This document shows positions 30,827 through 42,621 of a stretch of DNA of 64,000 nt, piece after piece. This stretch comes from Heliocidaris tuberculata (taxonomy: Eukaryota > Echinodermata > Echinoidea > Camarodonta > Echinometridae). The position numbers were made by a program, and so were the translations under genes. A model generated the notes under the pieces. It did no database searches and was not told the origin of the DNA. It saw only the letters and a list, made by a program, of their open reading frames with translations. The DNA is taken from the NCBI GenBank assembly GCA_025618425.1, contig CM046832.1, positions 68,989,707-69,053,706 on the forward strand, read 5' to 3'. Position 1 is the first letter of the stretch. Each line of letters begins with the position of its first letter.

Positions 30827-33822
30827 GTGTTAGTTAAGTGGAAAAACACTGCATTTATATCAATCTGCAAGGGAGCGAAGCCACGGAACTACAAATCCCC
30901 ATTCTCTGCCCCCCCCCACCCCACCCCCCCCCTTCCCTCGGCTTATATGACAGGCCTGGGCAAATGTCGAGCCCAACAGTCTGAGAGCTAATTTGAAAGT
31001 CCTTGTATATTATTCACTGAGATAAACTATGATATTAACTTGAAACAAACAAATCAATAGCTTATGCATTATTGTAAAGAACAGTCATGTAGACCTGTAA
31101 AAAAAAACACTTTTAATCAAACATAGAGGTCAAATTTTTTGTAGTCGCTCGCAAATAGCTACATATAAAAGGAATTTCACCCTGGTATTTAGTTGATTTG
31201 CATAAAAGCAGAAAATTTATTTTTTTAGTACTGCAGGGCAAATGGGATGGGACCTCACAAGAAACGTCACGGAGGCGGTTGCCAAATTGTGTTTGAGTGA
31301 TTACAACTTTGAAAAATTCATAACATTCTCATTTCTAATCAGATTTTACTCAAACTTTTATTGGTCTGTTATTTTAGTTTTCCTCCTTTCTTTAACATTT
31401 TTAAAACAATGTAAGAAAGAAAAATGTATAAATGTATCTGAATTTTCACTTTTCAGTATGAAATTCAGTGTTCAGTGACGGCACTGGGATTTTAAAATTG
31501 CGCAATGGCGGGATGGGGGCATTATAAAAAGAGGAAGTGGGCTTAGCTCATTGGAAGTGATAAGGGGCATTTATAAGAAGGGGAAAGGGGGAGGGTACTT
31601 ATAAACAAAACAGTAACTTATCAGACAATAAAAGGCTGAACCTACTTGAAAATGTGGGGGGGGGGTATTGTGCCCCCAGCCCCCTTGGGAGGGGAGGGCG
31701 TGGAGAGGAGGGAGGCTGTCGTTGGGATACCTAGGGCTAAATGCGCTAGGGGGTAACTTTCCGGCGGGGGTAATTGTCCTTGTCTTAGATTCATCTCTCA
31801 CCTCCCACGAATTTTTTGAGATTAGAAATTATAATAATAATAATAATAATAACAATAATAATTTTTAAAAAAGAAAAAAAAATAATAATAATGAAAATAA
31901 CAATAATAAGAATATGTTTCAGTTATATAGTGTATTCCGTGAATACTTCATTGCGCTTTACAATGTCATTTGTTATAACCCAAGAGAGGTAAATGATGCA
32001 CGAATTTTACTAGTTTGGAAAGAAAACTGATAGTAGAAAACTGCATATATAATAGGTGTGGATGTAGAAGGGGGGTTCTCCTCCAACCCTGAAAAATTAT
32101 ATTTTTGAAATCCCTGATGTGTGTCATTATATGAGAGGGCCTTTAAAAAGAAAATCAGAGGATAAGACAATGCAATATATACATCCGGGATGGATGTGGG
32201 AGGAAGGGTTATATATATTAGGCGTGGTTATAGAAAGATGTAGAGCGGGGGAGGACCCGGAGGGGGCCCTTGTGGGCTTCCGTTGCAATGAAGTGGAGCA
32301 CAGGAGTGGCGAGTTGTGTTGGAAGAGTGTATCCCATAGCATGGCCCACGGAACGGGGGGCTGGGGGTCTGCAGCCCCCACACTTTTTTGAGTAGACTTG
32401 TTTCATGAATTCCCCGAAAAAAGGTGCGAGATTGTCATTATTCAAGTGAAATCAAATCAGCCCCCCCCCCCACTTTCAAAAATGCTTCGCGGCCCCTGCA
32501 TAACTATAGCTTATCCAAACTTTTAAAAGACTAACTGGATGATTATTCACTATAATGACATAATTTCCTCACTTCACCGAAAGTTCCTATTATTTCTAGA
32601 ATTTTCAAGGGGGCAACTTGCCCCTCGCCTTTACCCCTTTAAATAAGATATCGAAGTCCCTTCGCACTGTAGGGAGCTTTTGTATTTTCAATCTTCTAAA
32701 TTTGCAAAGAGAAATTTAAGGAAAATGAAAAGTCACAGCCCGCTCTGGTGACGCTCCTGCGCCCTTCGAAATTTATTTTATATATTTCAAATTAGGCTGG
32801 TTGGTGAGGAAAACTTCTTTCGACATCTCATAGAGTGACCCTTTCATCCATGATTTTCTGACAAAGAGTGCGCAGGTTTGGCCAAGAATTAACATTCTGC
32901 TGTGCGTGTAGCCCGACCCCTCTATCCAATAACGGCATCAAATTAATTTCCACAAAGTCTTTGAAGTTAATATCAGTTTTGTTTTGTTTTTTAATCGGGG
33001 GGGGGGCAGTTTTATAGTTTGTCCCGGGCACCATAATTCCCTAGATAAGCCACTGTTTATGACATTCCTATACCACAAGTCATTTTAAGTGCCTACCAAA
33101 CGCCATAGAATGGCCACTCCCACCGCCCCCCCCCCCCCCAAAAAAAAAATAGGACGGGGGAATCGACTGGATCAGTAAGAAATGTGCAGTATTAGAGGAA
33201 GTCAGGTTGTACATACCGGTAATGTTAGAATCCGTGTATAATGAATGGTCACTGGATGCCTATATGGAGTATGCTGCGCCCGCGGAAGGCCCCTTACCCC
33301 CCCCCCCCCCAATCTTTGGACGCTATTACGATATGCTGCTCCACTATTACGATTCTGGTTAATCTAGCTACTTTTTTTGTGCAATTCATATTCATGGGCG
33401 TTGGGCAGACATTTCCCCGTAACTTGGTCTCACTCCGTCATTTTCTTTCCACCTACTACTTGAAATGCCTTGCTGAGTATAGGCATCTACCAATTGAATT
33501 CACAGGTTCAGCTCACTCGGAGGTGGGCGGGGTAGGTGGAGCACGGGGGCGACTCTTAGGGCACAACCCAAGACTTGATGCCAGCCAGTGGCTCTTTTTG
33601 ATATATGGGGTCTTAGTATCAAGGCCAGGGGTGGCGGAGCGTCTTTCAAAGTGGGGGTGGGGGCACCAGCAAAAAAGGGCACTTATTTGGGGAAAAGGGG
33701 CACCTACAAAGGGTGAACATAAAGCGAAAAAAGGACCATTTTGTGACATTGGTATCACCCTACAGTCTAATTAGTATAGTTATTATCAAGGATCACCTTC
33801 TTCCTTTTTATTGTGGTTCTGG
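30827..33822. other. Intergenic, repeat-derived, no gene seen
   Basis: Includes C-runs (30910-30932, 32460-32472, 33126-33139, 33299-33310), an AAT/AAC microsatellite at 31828-31910 next to a TATAGTG...GCGCTTTACAATG piece (31930-31967) of the common TATATAGCGCC repeat type, and GGGGCATTTATAAGAAGGGG words at about 31563-31590 and 33650-33715. ORFs here are short and low-complexity. Confidence 0.5.
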
Positions 33823-33952
33823 GCATCGTTTCATCAAACCGTCATAAGTGCAAGTTCGCCGACATCCCATTGAAACGCATGTTAATTTTGATACAGGCGT
33901 TTCAATGGGATGTCGGCGAACTTGTACTTATGACCGTTTGATGAAACGCTGC
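33823..33952. mobile_element. Near-perfect 130-bp hairpin MITE
   Basis: Arms of about 55 bp (GCATCGTTTCATCAAACCGT onward; AAGTTCGCCGACATCCCATT) pair with only a few mismatches around a loop of about 20 bases (CATGTTAATTTTGATACAGG). The high arm identity indicates a young insertion or purifying pairing. Confidence 0.85.
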
Positions 33953-34847
33953 TTTGGTCACTACTTCAGCTTCCCTGATACGCAGTTGTGTGTAATGGTC
34001 TAACGATTCATGTGCGAGAAAGCGAAGCGAGCGAGCAAAAATTTTCGGACTTTTTTTTCTATTGCTTAAGTCCTTGAGTTATACATTATTTACAGCGATG
34101 TACATGCATAATAAAAATGACAACAGAAAATTTAATTGGGGGAATGTCGAATGATCTTTTAATTTGTACATTAACCCTGTCGTTTTCTTTAGGATTACAC
34201 CGATATACATATTTTATGCAATCTGCTTGATTTCATTATATACTGTAAGAGCTAGCAAGCGTAGCGAGCGAGTTATGGGGACATTTTCAGAAAATACTGC
34301 CTTGCTTGGTGTAAATTATCGGCACATTCGAGCAAGCGGAATGAGAAATCATTTGCTGGGGGGGGGGGGGGGGGAATTGCGTCCCTTTTGCCTCCAGCTC
34401 CGCTGCCTTATTGTAGTTGTAGTAATATGGGTACCTGTAAAGCCGCATCGATTTTTCGTAGCTAGATATGGTTCTTTTTGTTTAAAAAAAAAAATAGAGA
34501 AAAAAGTTGGAAATAGAGGTAAAAGGGGGCACTTATAAGAAGAGGAAAGGGCTCTTATCAGAGGCGGAAAGGAGCACTTATAATTTAGGTGAAAAGGGGC
34601 GCTTATGAGAAGGGGAAAGGGCACTTATTAGAAAGGAAAAGGGGCACATTTAGTAGTAAAAAATGGCATTTATTACTTCTCTTGCTAATACAGCTAATAC
34701 TTTTTTTTTTCTCTCTCTTCTTTTTTGTGCAGGGGCGGTATAATATAATATGCATAAGCAGCCACTTCATATGACATACACTATACGAACATCATACATT
34801 ACGTAAATTTCTTTCTATTTTCTACTAGATCCCATCCTGATACCTCT
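33953..34847. repeat. GCGAGCGAG motif and GGGGCACTTAT minisatellite-like repeats
   Basis: GCGAAGCGAGCGAGCAAAAA occurs at 34021-34041 and AAGCGTAGCGAGCGAG at about 34256-34272. Between 34520 and 34680 imperfect units of the type AAAAGGGGCACTTATNAGAA repeat at 20-40 bp spacing. The reverse complement of the same words fills 45480-46640. Two G/T-runs lie at 34360-34373 and 34701-34710. Confidence 0.7.
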
Positions 34848-35710
34848 TCAGCTGACATATCTCAATGAATGGGGATTAGGTCATTTATTCGGGGGCGTCT
34901 GACGGACATCCCCCACCATTTCAAATGTCTTACAGTGGGCATTTACGATAGAGGGAGTTCTGCCGCATATTTTCATCCTATTTCATTTCGTTATTTTTCC
35001 TACCCCTTTCTATTTATTGTCTTGCAATCATGAAAATTTATGACTGGAATTCACCAGGCAGCCCTTCCCTACCGATCATTATTATCATTTTTATCGAGAG
35101 GGGGGGGGGGGGGCATGGGGTCTTATCACTGTTGTAGCCCAACACTGTCATCCAGATGTCACTTGTAATACGTGGAATCATGATGATATTTATCCCCTGA
35201 CATTTTTTTTATATTGAAGTTCTCCTACTGATCCATTCAATTCTGCCCTCCTCCATTCACCCCTATTTTTTATTTTATTTTAGTTATTTATTTATTTATT
35301 TTATTTATTATTATTATTATTTTTTTTTTTTTTTTTTTTTTGGGGGGGGTACTTGTCAGGTACAAGCAACCATTTAAGATAACGTGTGACATTATACTAC
35401 CGTGACTATATTATTATGCTAGAGTGCATTGGGTTTGATACCTTTCCAACCTAGGCCTACCTCGCTCAATGAGGGAGGGGGTGGGGGCGTCTAGCGGGCA
35501 TCCGGGCATCAGCCGCAATATAAAATGTCTGGCAGTGCATGGCCATTCATGATGGCGGGAGTTTTGCTGAACTTTTTCCTCTAGGTTTCAACCAGTTATT
35601 CATTCCCACCCCCCCCCCCCGCTAATCCAGCTCAATTTTGATTGTCCATCGAAAGGGTCCTTCTGATTACCCCCACCACACTGTTCGAGTCACACGTCCG
35701 TTTTTTTACA
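34848..35710. repeat. Local direct duplication, copies about 600 bp apart
   Basis: Copy 1 (about 34848-35270) and copy 2 (about 35440-35710) share TCAATGA(A/G)-type starts, GGGGGCGTCT, AAATGTCT followed by a CAGTG(G/C) block, GGGAGTT(C/T)TGC and C/T-rich ends. Divergence is considerable. A poly-T/G run (35318-35348) separates them. Non-coding. Confidence 0.55.
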
Positions 35711-37604
35711 TGAACAAAGCAAGAGAAATCAAAAGAAGACGGGAAGGGAATAAATGAACAAGGAAAACAATAGACGAAGAGAAAATTTTAATAGGACGAT
35801 ACAAAAAGTGGCAGAGGGAAAAATGCAGGGCTGCACCGACGTACCAATGCACATACAAAATGTGATTATTTTTTCTTGTGATTACTTGTTATTTATTCCC
35901 TTATGGAAACCGAGTAAAACAATGAACATATATGAAACCAGAAACAGGCATGCTTTCAGAAATATAGTCCTGCAGTAAACCTTTTCTAAGGGCGCACTAA
36001 TATCAAGTTTGTTAACACCTTAAATGATGTTGTTTCAATAAGTGGAAAATATAATGCATGATTTTTTTTTTAAATGGAGGGGGGGATTCAGAGTTTTATT
36101 GGAATTCCACGGTATTGATAAGCATAATGAAACGAATCTCAAGGGTGTAAACATGGAGGGCTTCAGCCCCATAGCCCCCCCCCCCCCCCCCCCACCTTTC
36201 CCGTTCTGCGGCCTCCGAATTTGTTCACTATAAGGCCGGCCCCGCAAGTCCTGACAAAAAAAAAATTGCGGTCCGGATCCCCGTCAAAGAGGGGGATACT
36301 GTGTACATTCAGTTTTCAGGTTTTAAAATAACCCGAACCTCCGGAAAAAACGAACCTACGGCAAAACGAGTGGCCCCACGGAAAACAATGGATAATAGGC
36401 GTGCTTCACGTTTTGCATTTTTTGGGGGATAAAATTTGTAAATCTTCCACTTTCAAAATGACATGAAATATATATGTATGAAAAAATAGGAGAATAGGGG
36501 AATGGGCTTCTTCGGGAGGCGGGGGGGGGGGGGTAGGGGGTAGGGCTGTGAGCAAGTAGTAAGCTTTTGAGGTGGGCCTTCAGAGTGTTTTCCCCACCCC
36601 CAAAAGAAAAACAAACATAATAAATAAATGAAATAAGCTAGAACCCTTCGGGGGCGCCGGAAGTAAAAAAAAAAAAAAAAAAAAGGGGGGGGGGAGTTAG
36701 AATGATGAAGCCTCACCTTTTAGAGTACTAGAAAGCTGATCGCATAAGCTTGATTGTCGTGGAGTGGGGGCAAAAATCCTTGCCCCGATAAATGGAAGCA
36801 AGCATCTGCTACATTGCGTCTATAAATACACGAGGGAGGATGGTGTCCGTGTGAGAAAATTTTGGTTTTAAATGATGAAAGTTTGCATTTTAGAGCACTA
36901 ATAAGCTTATTAAGCCTATACATCGTTGTAATGGAAAATTATTACATGCAATTTTTCTTTTCTGTTTTCTTGCGAGGGGGCCCATCATTGGGGAAGGGAG
37001 GGGAAATCGTTTTTTCCCCCAAACTCGAGGGCAAGAGGGCTATCATGCAAGTACAAAATATAATTTTCTTTTCTCATTTTCTTCTTTTTTAGTGATTGCC
37101 TGTCCGATCTTCTATTGTGAAAACAAAGGAAACGGTTACCTTCCCCTCATTTTCAGTTTATGCAAAAGTGAAGATAACAGACCACAAACCGCAGCATACA
37201 TGTTTTGAAAAAAGGCTTGAAACGAAATAGGACGCCCTAATATCAAGTTGGTTAGGCCTGTAAACGATGTTGGTATACGTGGAAAGACACGCATAATAAT
37301 TATTAGTTCACGGGCCACAGAGCGTTTGAAAAGTGGGGGCAGGAGGTTGAGCATGAGTAAGAGCATAATATGTTATTATTAATATAAGCAAAGGGGAGTG
37401 TGAGTGCGTGTATGTGTGTGGAGGGGAAGCCTGCAATCCCTAGCTATATAGATCACCCCCCCCCCCCCCGGTTCAGCGACCCCTGAACTTGATCATGATA
37501 GAGCCATTCATTTTCATAACAAAGAGGGGAATCCTGATAATCGGGATTTGACTTCCCAAACTCTCATATCCTACATCCCCTATGTAGAAAAAAGAAGCGG
37601 TCTC

Positions 37605-37637
<33 letters not shown>

Positions 37638-37667
37638 CTGGAATTAGACCATTTCAAAGAAGACGTG
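35711..37667. other. Intergenic, homopolymer-rich, no gene seen
   Basis: Contains C-run 36175-36193, G-runs 36522-36538 and 36685-36696, A-runs 36667-36684 and 37609-37635, and the dispersed GAGAAAATTTTGGTTTT block at 36852. ORFs are short and follow the homopolymers. Confidence 0.5.
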
Positions 37668-37850
37668 ACGTATTGAGCAAAGTACACGTAATTGAACAGA
37701 CGTGACGTGACGTAAGGTCACGACAGAGTACACGAAATTGGGTACACGTCACGTAACGAGTAGACGTGACGTACCGTTTGGTTTTACGTGACGTCTACTG
37801 GGTACGCGTACTAGTAGACGTAGGTAGACCCCGATGGCTTGCCATATACT
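37668..37850 (-). mobile_element. ACGT-rich element, inverse copy of the one upstream of HSD17B10
   Basis: Very dense in ACGT words (GACGTGACGTGACGTAAGG, TACACGTCACGTAACGAG, TACGTGACGTCTAC). The right end GTAGACCCCGATGGCTTGCC is the reverse complement of GGCAAGCCATCGGGGTCTAC at about 27734-27753. Only this end and the internal words are shared, so the family evolves quickly. Confidence 0.65.
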
Positions 37851-37994
37851 AGAGCCTAGCGCCTGGAAACCGACGTCCGCGGGCAAATTATGCTGGCGCG
37901 GGCTGCACCATGGGCTGCACCATAGGGCTGCACCATGGGCTGCAAATACGTCTATGGGCTGCACACACACATAGCGCTATGGAAGGCCATCGAC

Positions 37995-38200
37995 GCCATA
38001 AATCGTATCGGATACGTATGCTCTATTTAACGTACGTACCGGATACGTATGCTCTATTCAACGTACGTACCGGATACGTATGCTCAAATAGAGCATACGT
38101 ATGCAAACGGACCAATCATAGAGCTGCATTTAAGCATACGTATGCTGAGTAAACTTGCATACGTATGCAATTTAGTTTAGCATACGTATGCTCTGTTAGC
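37995..38200. repeat. Array of self-complementary GCATACGTATGC dodecamers
   Basis: GCATACGTATGC or close variants (GGATACGTATGCTC) recur at about 38007, 38042, 38077, 38092, 38130, 38156 and 38179 in about 200 bp, joined by TCTATTTAACGTACGTACC. Each word is its own reverse complement. A CCAATCA motif lies in the middle (GGACCAATCATAGAGC, about 38109). Flanks carry a short repeat of GGGCTGCACCAT (37897-37945). Confidence 0.8.
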
Positions 38201-38402
38201 TCGAGTACCGCCCAAGCAGCTGTTGTTTTGTCACTGCGGCGGCAGTGGGTGGTCCGTTATCAGTGTAGCGAAGAATGCCTAGTCTCAGCCATCAGTCTAG
38301 ATATCAGTGAGCTCATCAATGAGCACCCAAGCCTATTATAATCATCACAAAAAGATATTAAGGCAGAATTCTGAGGGGCGTCGATACGGGGGGGGGGGGG
38401 GG

Positions 38403-38890
38403 GGGCAGGGAGGGCAATTGAGAGAAAGATAACGGTTCGTATCACCTTTTTTTTAGGTTGAAAGTAAGTTCGATGCCCGGACTGCTTTTCAGTTATTTGG
38501 ACGCAATACTGCTCTGTATGTAATAGGGATGAGTGCAGGGAGGGGGAGTTTTTCCCCTCCTGCGCGAAGCGCGAAAGCTCTGACGTTTTATAGCAAATTG
38601 AGAGAAAGATAACGGCACCTTTTTTAGGCGGAAAGTTAGTTCGACGCCCGGACTGCTTTTCAGTTATTTAGAGGCAGTACTGCACTGTATGTAACAGGGG
38701 TGGGTGAAGGGAGGGAGGGGGGGGGGGGGTTCCCCCTTCCCGCGCAAAAGCTCTTAAGTTTTATAGCAAATATGAAACATAACGGCTCGTAGCACTATTT
38801 TTTAAGGCGGAAAGTTATTTCGACGCTCAGGCTGCTTTTTAATTATTTGGACGCAATAATGCACTGTATCCAGGGGCCGGTGGGTGCAGG
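38403..38890 (-). repeat. Tandem array of about 180-bp units (inverse orientation)
   Basis: Three units, with AGAGAAAGATAACGG at 38421 and 38601 and CATAACGGCTCGTAGCAC near 38779. Each unit also has GCCCGGACTGCTTTTCAG, GGACGCAATACTGC and a G-run. They are the reverse complement of the units at 62713-63400. No protein is encoded. Confidence 0.82.
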
Positions 38891-39238
38891 GAGGGGGGGG
38901 GGGTGATCCAGAATGTGTTGGTAGTTTGGTAGTCAGTCACTCACCGTCTCACGTAATAACTGCATGGACTGCACCAGCTGTGCGTGTTTGTTGTGCATAT
39001 GTGCATGCTGTGCAATTATTGTACACATGTCACGCTGAACTTATTTTCTACATGCATAGGCGGCAATTCGCGGTTTTGCACCAATTCGCACTTTTGAGTT
39101 CCAACAAGCGTCGGCCTGATCGAGCGTCGGCTGCTTGCGGAGCTTAGCGAATTTGTTCTACGTTGAGTGCACGCACACGGGGTTGTAGCTTCATGGTTTT
39201 ACGGACAAAATAGTTAAAAACGTCCAGAACTAGACTAT

Positions 39239-40048
39239 CCCCTCCCTTCAAATAGAATATGACAGTGATTCTCCACCTGAAAATCGGTTTAATGACTAAC
39301 ATCTCATTTGTCATTCAAAATACGGCTCTGTTTGAGATCTTGCAAAGGTTTTCCCTTTTGACCCCGGTTTTACCACCCCCCCCCCCCCCCCCCCGAATGA
39401 AAAGAAAACATGTTTTCCCGATTGAAGAAGAAGAAGAAGAAAAAGAAAAAGAAGTAGTAGCAATAGAACAAGAAGAAGAAGAAGAAGAAGAAGAAGAAGA
39501 AAAAGAAGAAGAAGAAAAACAAACAATAATGATAATAATAATAATCTTAAAAGGTTGCAGGCGTGGAACAACCATAATACTATGTGCATGTATTAACTCG
39601 CGGAACTAAAGCGAATCCATGATTGTCAAAAGGGAGGCGCCACCTCGCGCCGAAAATTTTTAAAGGCGACGCTACTAGAATTAGACTATAGGGCACACAT
39701 AAGTAATTCATCCGCTCGTAATGCATGCCGGTGAGGCGGAGCAAAGATGATTTGAAATTAATTGATTAGAAATATTCATATAAAATGGATTCATTGTTCT
39801 CAGTAAATTTAAAAAGCGTAAATGGTGTTTAATAAACATACTCTTTCCACGTTGACACCTTAGCTGAAGTACAAGTTGACTAGCCTTTTATAATTTTTAA
39901 AGGATTTATTTCATCACTGGTGCACTTCCATCCGGCACTGTTTCAATGTGCGAATGGGCGGAAATTTCGGCTAGCCTTGTTTCAGCCTAAATATATTTTT
40001 TAATTGCTGGGAAAGTGCCCAAATGAGGTACTTCATATGGGAGATTTT
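39239..40048. repeat. Direct duplication of about 800 bp, copy 1
   Basis: Matches 41401-42191 almost base for base outside the simple repeats (CCCCTCCCTTCAAATAGAAT at the start; GAGGTACTTCAT near the end). Copy 1 has one 25-bp GAATGAAAAGAAAACATG unit and a long GAA/GTA tract of about 100 bp (39421-39530). Confidence 0.93.
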
Positions 40049-40183
40049 GATATTTTGTCTCAGTTCTGTGAATTTAAACGATTTCTACCCAGGGGTTTTC
40101 AAAATATGATTTTTAGACAATCTTCGTTATAACACCGTGACGTAAGTGAATGGGGCCGTGAATTACTTATGTGAGCCCTATAG
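39686..40183. mobile_element. MITE with CTATAGGGC ends inside duplication copy 1
   Basis: CTATAGGGCACACATAAGTA at the left end mirrors TACTTATGTGAGCCCTATAG at the right. The interior has no coding sequence. In copy 2 the same element is cut off at 42191, so copy 2 ended inside a pre-existing MITE and the duplication is younger than the MITE. Confidence 0.78.
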
Positions 40184-41400
40184 CGAAGCCTAGCCTAGCG
40201 TTGCAAAAGGGAAGCGTCGGCCGGAGCGTCGGCTGCTTGCGGAGCTTAGCGAATGCTCTAAAATAACCTTTTAAATAGCTTGTTGGCAAGTCCTATTTTA
40301 TGTAATTTGAGACGGTATTGCGTGAAATGTCGAATTAAGAGCGGTTTCTGTGCAATGCAATGTAGCAAACATGGACCCCCCCCCCTCGTCCCATTCCCCA
40401 ATCTCTCTCTCTCTCTCTCTCTCTCTCCCTTTCTCTTTCTCTTTCTCTCTCTTTCCCTCTATATGATTTAGTTTTCTTTTCCTGATCTCAATCAAGGAAA
40501 GTGGATTTTCATACTAAAGATGTAGGGCCTATATAGACTTTTGGTTTAATTCAAAGTTCTTAATGAAGCCTCTCTTTGACTGGACTGCATGTACAGCTGA
40601 ATTAAACGCCAGCACTGCCTTTAAAGAAGAAGGTAATTCTTAGTACCTGCAGGGATGAAGGAATCACTGAATAGCCTACAGCGACTAAAATATGTTAAAG
40701 ACCATATGAATGTCCCCCAACCAAGTTGTATAGCTCTTCTAAAAGGACAATAGAAAGCCTACTTATCATCGTTTGAATGTTGAAAAGAAGTTTTAAAACT
40801 GGAAAAAGCTAGGATGGGACTGCAGTGATTGATTGAGGCAAGAAAAGTAAACTAGAAGATATCTGATACGAAAAAATCCTTACAGAAATAAAGGGGAATG
40901 TTTAAAATATGTAAGAGGGACAGAGCTTTTGGGCTGTCGCTGCCGGCCGCAGGCTAGCTAGCTGACGTCTGGGCGCAGCTAGCTGAGGACTGTACGTCAG
41001 CTACACCTTTATTTTTTTTTCTCACCATTACCTCTTGACTGCTTCCCCCGAAGCTTCCCCGTCTATTGTCACGTATAAGTAGCCCTAACCTTGTACGCCC
41101 ACGCCACACGCCCCCCACATACCCAATATTTCATGATTTTTTTTCAATATATATTTTCCCCCTGAATTTAGCTGGCGCTTTCGCAAAAGCATTTTCATAA
41201 GGAGACCCCCTCCCGTCCCGTTCAAATTGTATCGCCCATGCAGGTACAGAGATATAGAGAGAGAGAAAAAATCGAAAGAAAGAAGTAGGGGGAGAAAGAA
41301 AGAGAGAGAGAGAGAGAGAGAAGGGGTGGGGAGGGGGCAAGGGGACATATAGGCCTACGCACAGAAACATGAATGTATCCCGCCATTCAGCCTACGCCGG
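40049..41400. other. Spacer between the two 800-bp copies
   Basis: Includes GAGCGTCGGCTGCTTGCGGA at about 40224, also found at 39121; a (CT)n tract at 40401-40460; a (GA)n tract at about 41270-41322; and a hairpin-prone GCTAGCTAGCTGACGTC near 40951. No gene is seen, and the ORFs follow the microsatellites. Confidence 0.55.
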
Positions 41401-42191
41401 CCCCTCCCTTCAAATAGAATATGATAGTTACTGTAGTGATTCTCCACCTGAAAATCGGTTTAATGACTAACATCTCATTTGTCATTCATAATACCGCTCT
41501 GTTTGAGATCTTGCAAAGGTTTTCCCTTTTGACCCCGGTTTTACCACCCCCCCCCCCCCCGAATGAAAAGAAAACATGTTTTCCCGAATGAAAAGAAAAC
41601 ATGTTTTCCCGAATGAAAAGAAAACATGTTTTCCCGATTGAAGAAGAAGAAGAAGAAAAAGAAGAAGAAGAAAAACAAACAATAATGATAATAATAATAA
41701 TCTTAAAATGTTGCAGGCGTGGAACAACCATAATACTATGTGCATGTATTAACTCGCGGAACTAAAGCGAATCCATGATTGTCAAAAGGGAGGCGCCACC
41801 TCGCGCCGAAAATTTTTAAAGGCGACGCTACTAGAATTAGACTATAGGGCACACATAAGTAATTCATCCGCTCGTAATGCATGCCGGTGAGGCGGAGCAA
41901 AGATGATTTGAAATTAATTGATTAGAAATATTCATATAAAATGGATTCATTGTTCTCAGTAAATTTAAAAAGCGTAAATGGTGTTTAATAAACATACTCT
42001 TTCCACGTTGACACCTTAGCTGAAGTTGGCTAGCCTTTTATTATTTTTAAAGGATTTATTTTATCACTGGTGCACTTCCACTGTTTCAATGTGCGAATGG
42101 GCGGAAATTTCGGCTAGCCTTGTTTCAGCCTAAATATCTTTTTTAATTGCTGGGAAAGTGCCCAAATGAGGTACTTCATTTGGGAGATTTT
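41401..42191. repeat. Direct duplication of about 800 bp, copy 2
   Basis: Same content as copy 1, but the 25-bp unit (GAATGAAAAGAAAACATG plus TTTTCCC) is tandemly triplicated at 41561-41635 and the GAA tract is much shorter (about 41640-41670). The end coincides with a truncation inside the CTATAGGGC MITE. Confidence 0.93.
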
Positions 42192-42621
42192 TATAGAGCG
42201 CTGCAGCATCCCGACTATGGGGCCCCGAAGTGTAATAACATTTTTTTTCTTGCTTAATGTTGCTTAAGGTTGAGTTCTGGACGCAGGTAGTAAAGCCTCT
42301 ATGTCCAGATCCTGGTTGCCTGATAGGACTCCGGCGGTATCGGCACGGCTGGGGGGAGCTGCTCTGTATTTGAATTTAAATTCAGTATTGTGCCAGAACC
42401 TATCTTTCTTCTTTAACTTCTTGACAAGAAGACATTCAAACTATCTTCTTTTAGAACAAAAAGCCTGTGAAGAATATACTTTGTGATAAAATAAATATGA
42501 AAATGCAATGCATGCTGATTTTCCCCGTAACGGAGTGAATTATGTTACGTGAATTATGTAATCTGTAATCTGTTCCGTTACACATGAAAAGCAATATATC
42601 ATTTGTCAAACATGTTCCTTA
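42192..42621. other. Short intergenic stretch, no gene seen
   Basis: AT-rich, with a T-run at 42240-42248. It contains no recognised coding or repeat structure apart from the TTA target duplication at its right end. Confidence 0.5.

Noticed and set aside
32119..32391. 90-codon ORF MCHYMRGPLKRK...
   Set aside because: No splice sites, no recognised domain and an equally long ORF on the opposite strand; treated as chance in GC-richer repeat DNA.
39239..42191. Two 800-bp direct repeats as LTRs of a retrotransposon
   Set aside because: No TG...CA ends, no primer binding site or polypurine tract, no gag/pol between them, and no target duplication; copy 2 is truncated inside a MITE.
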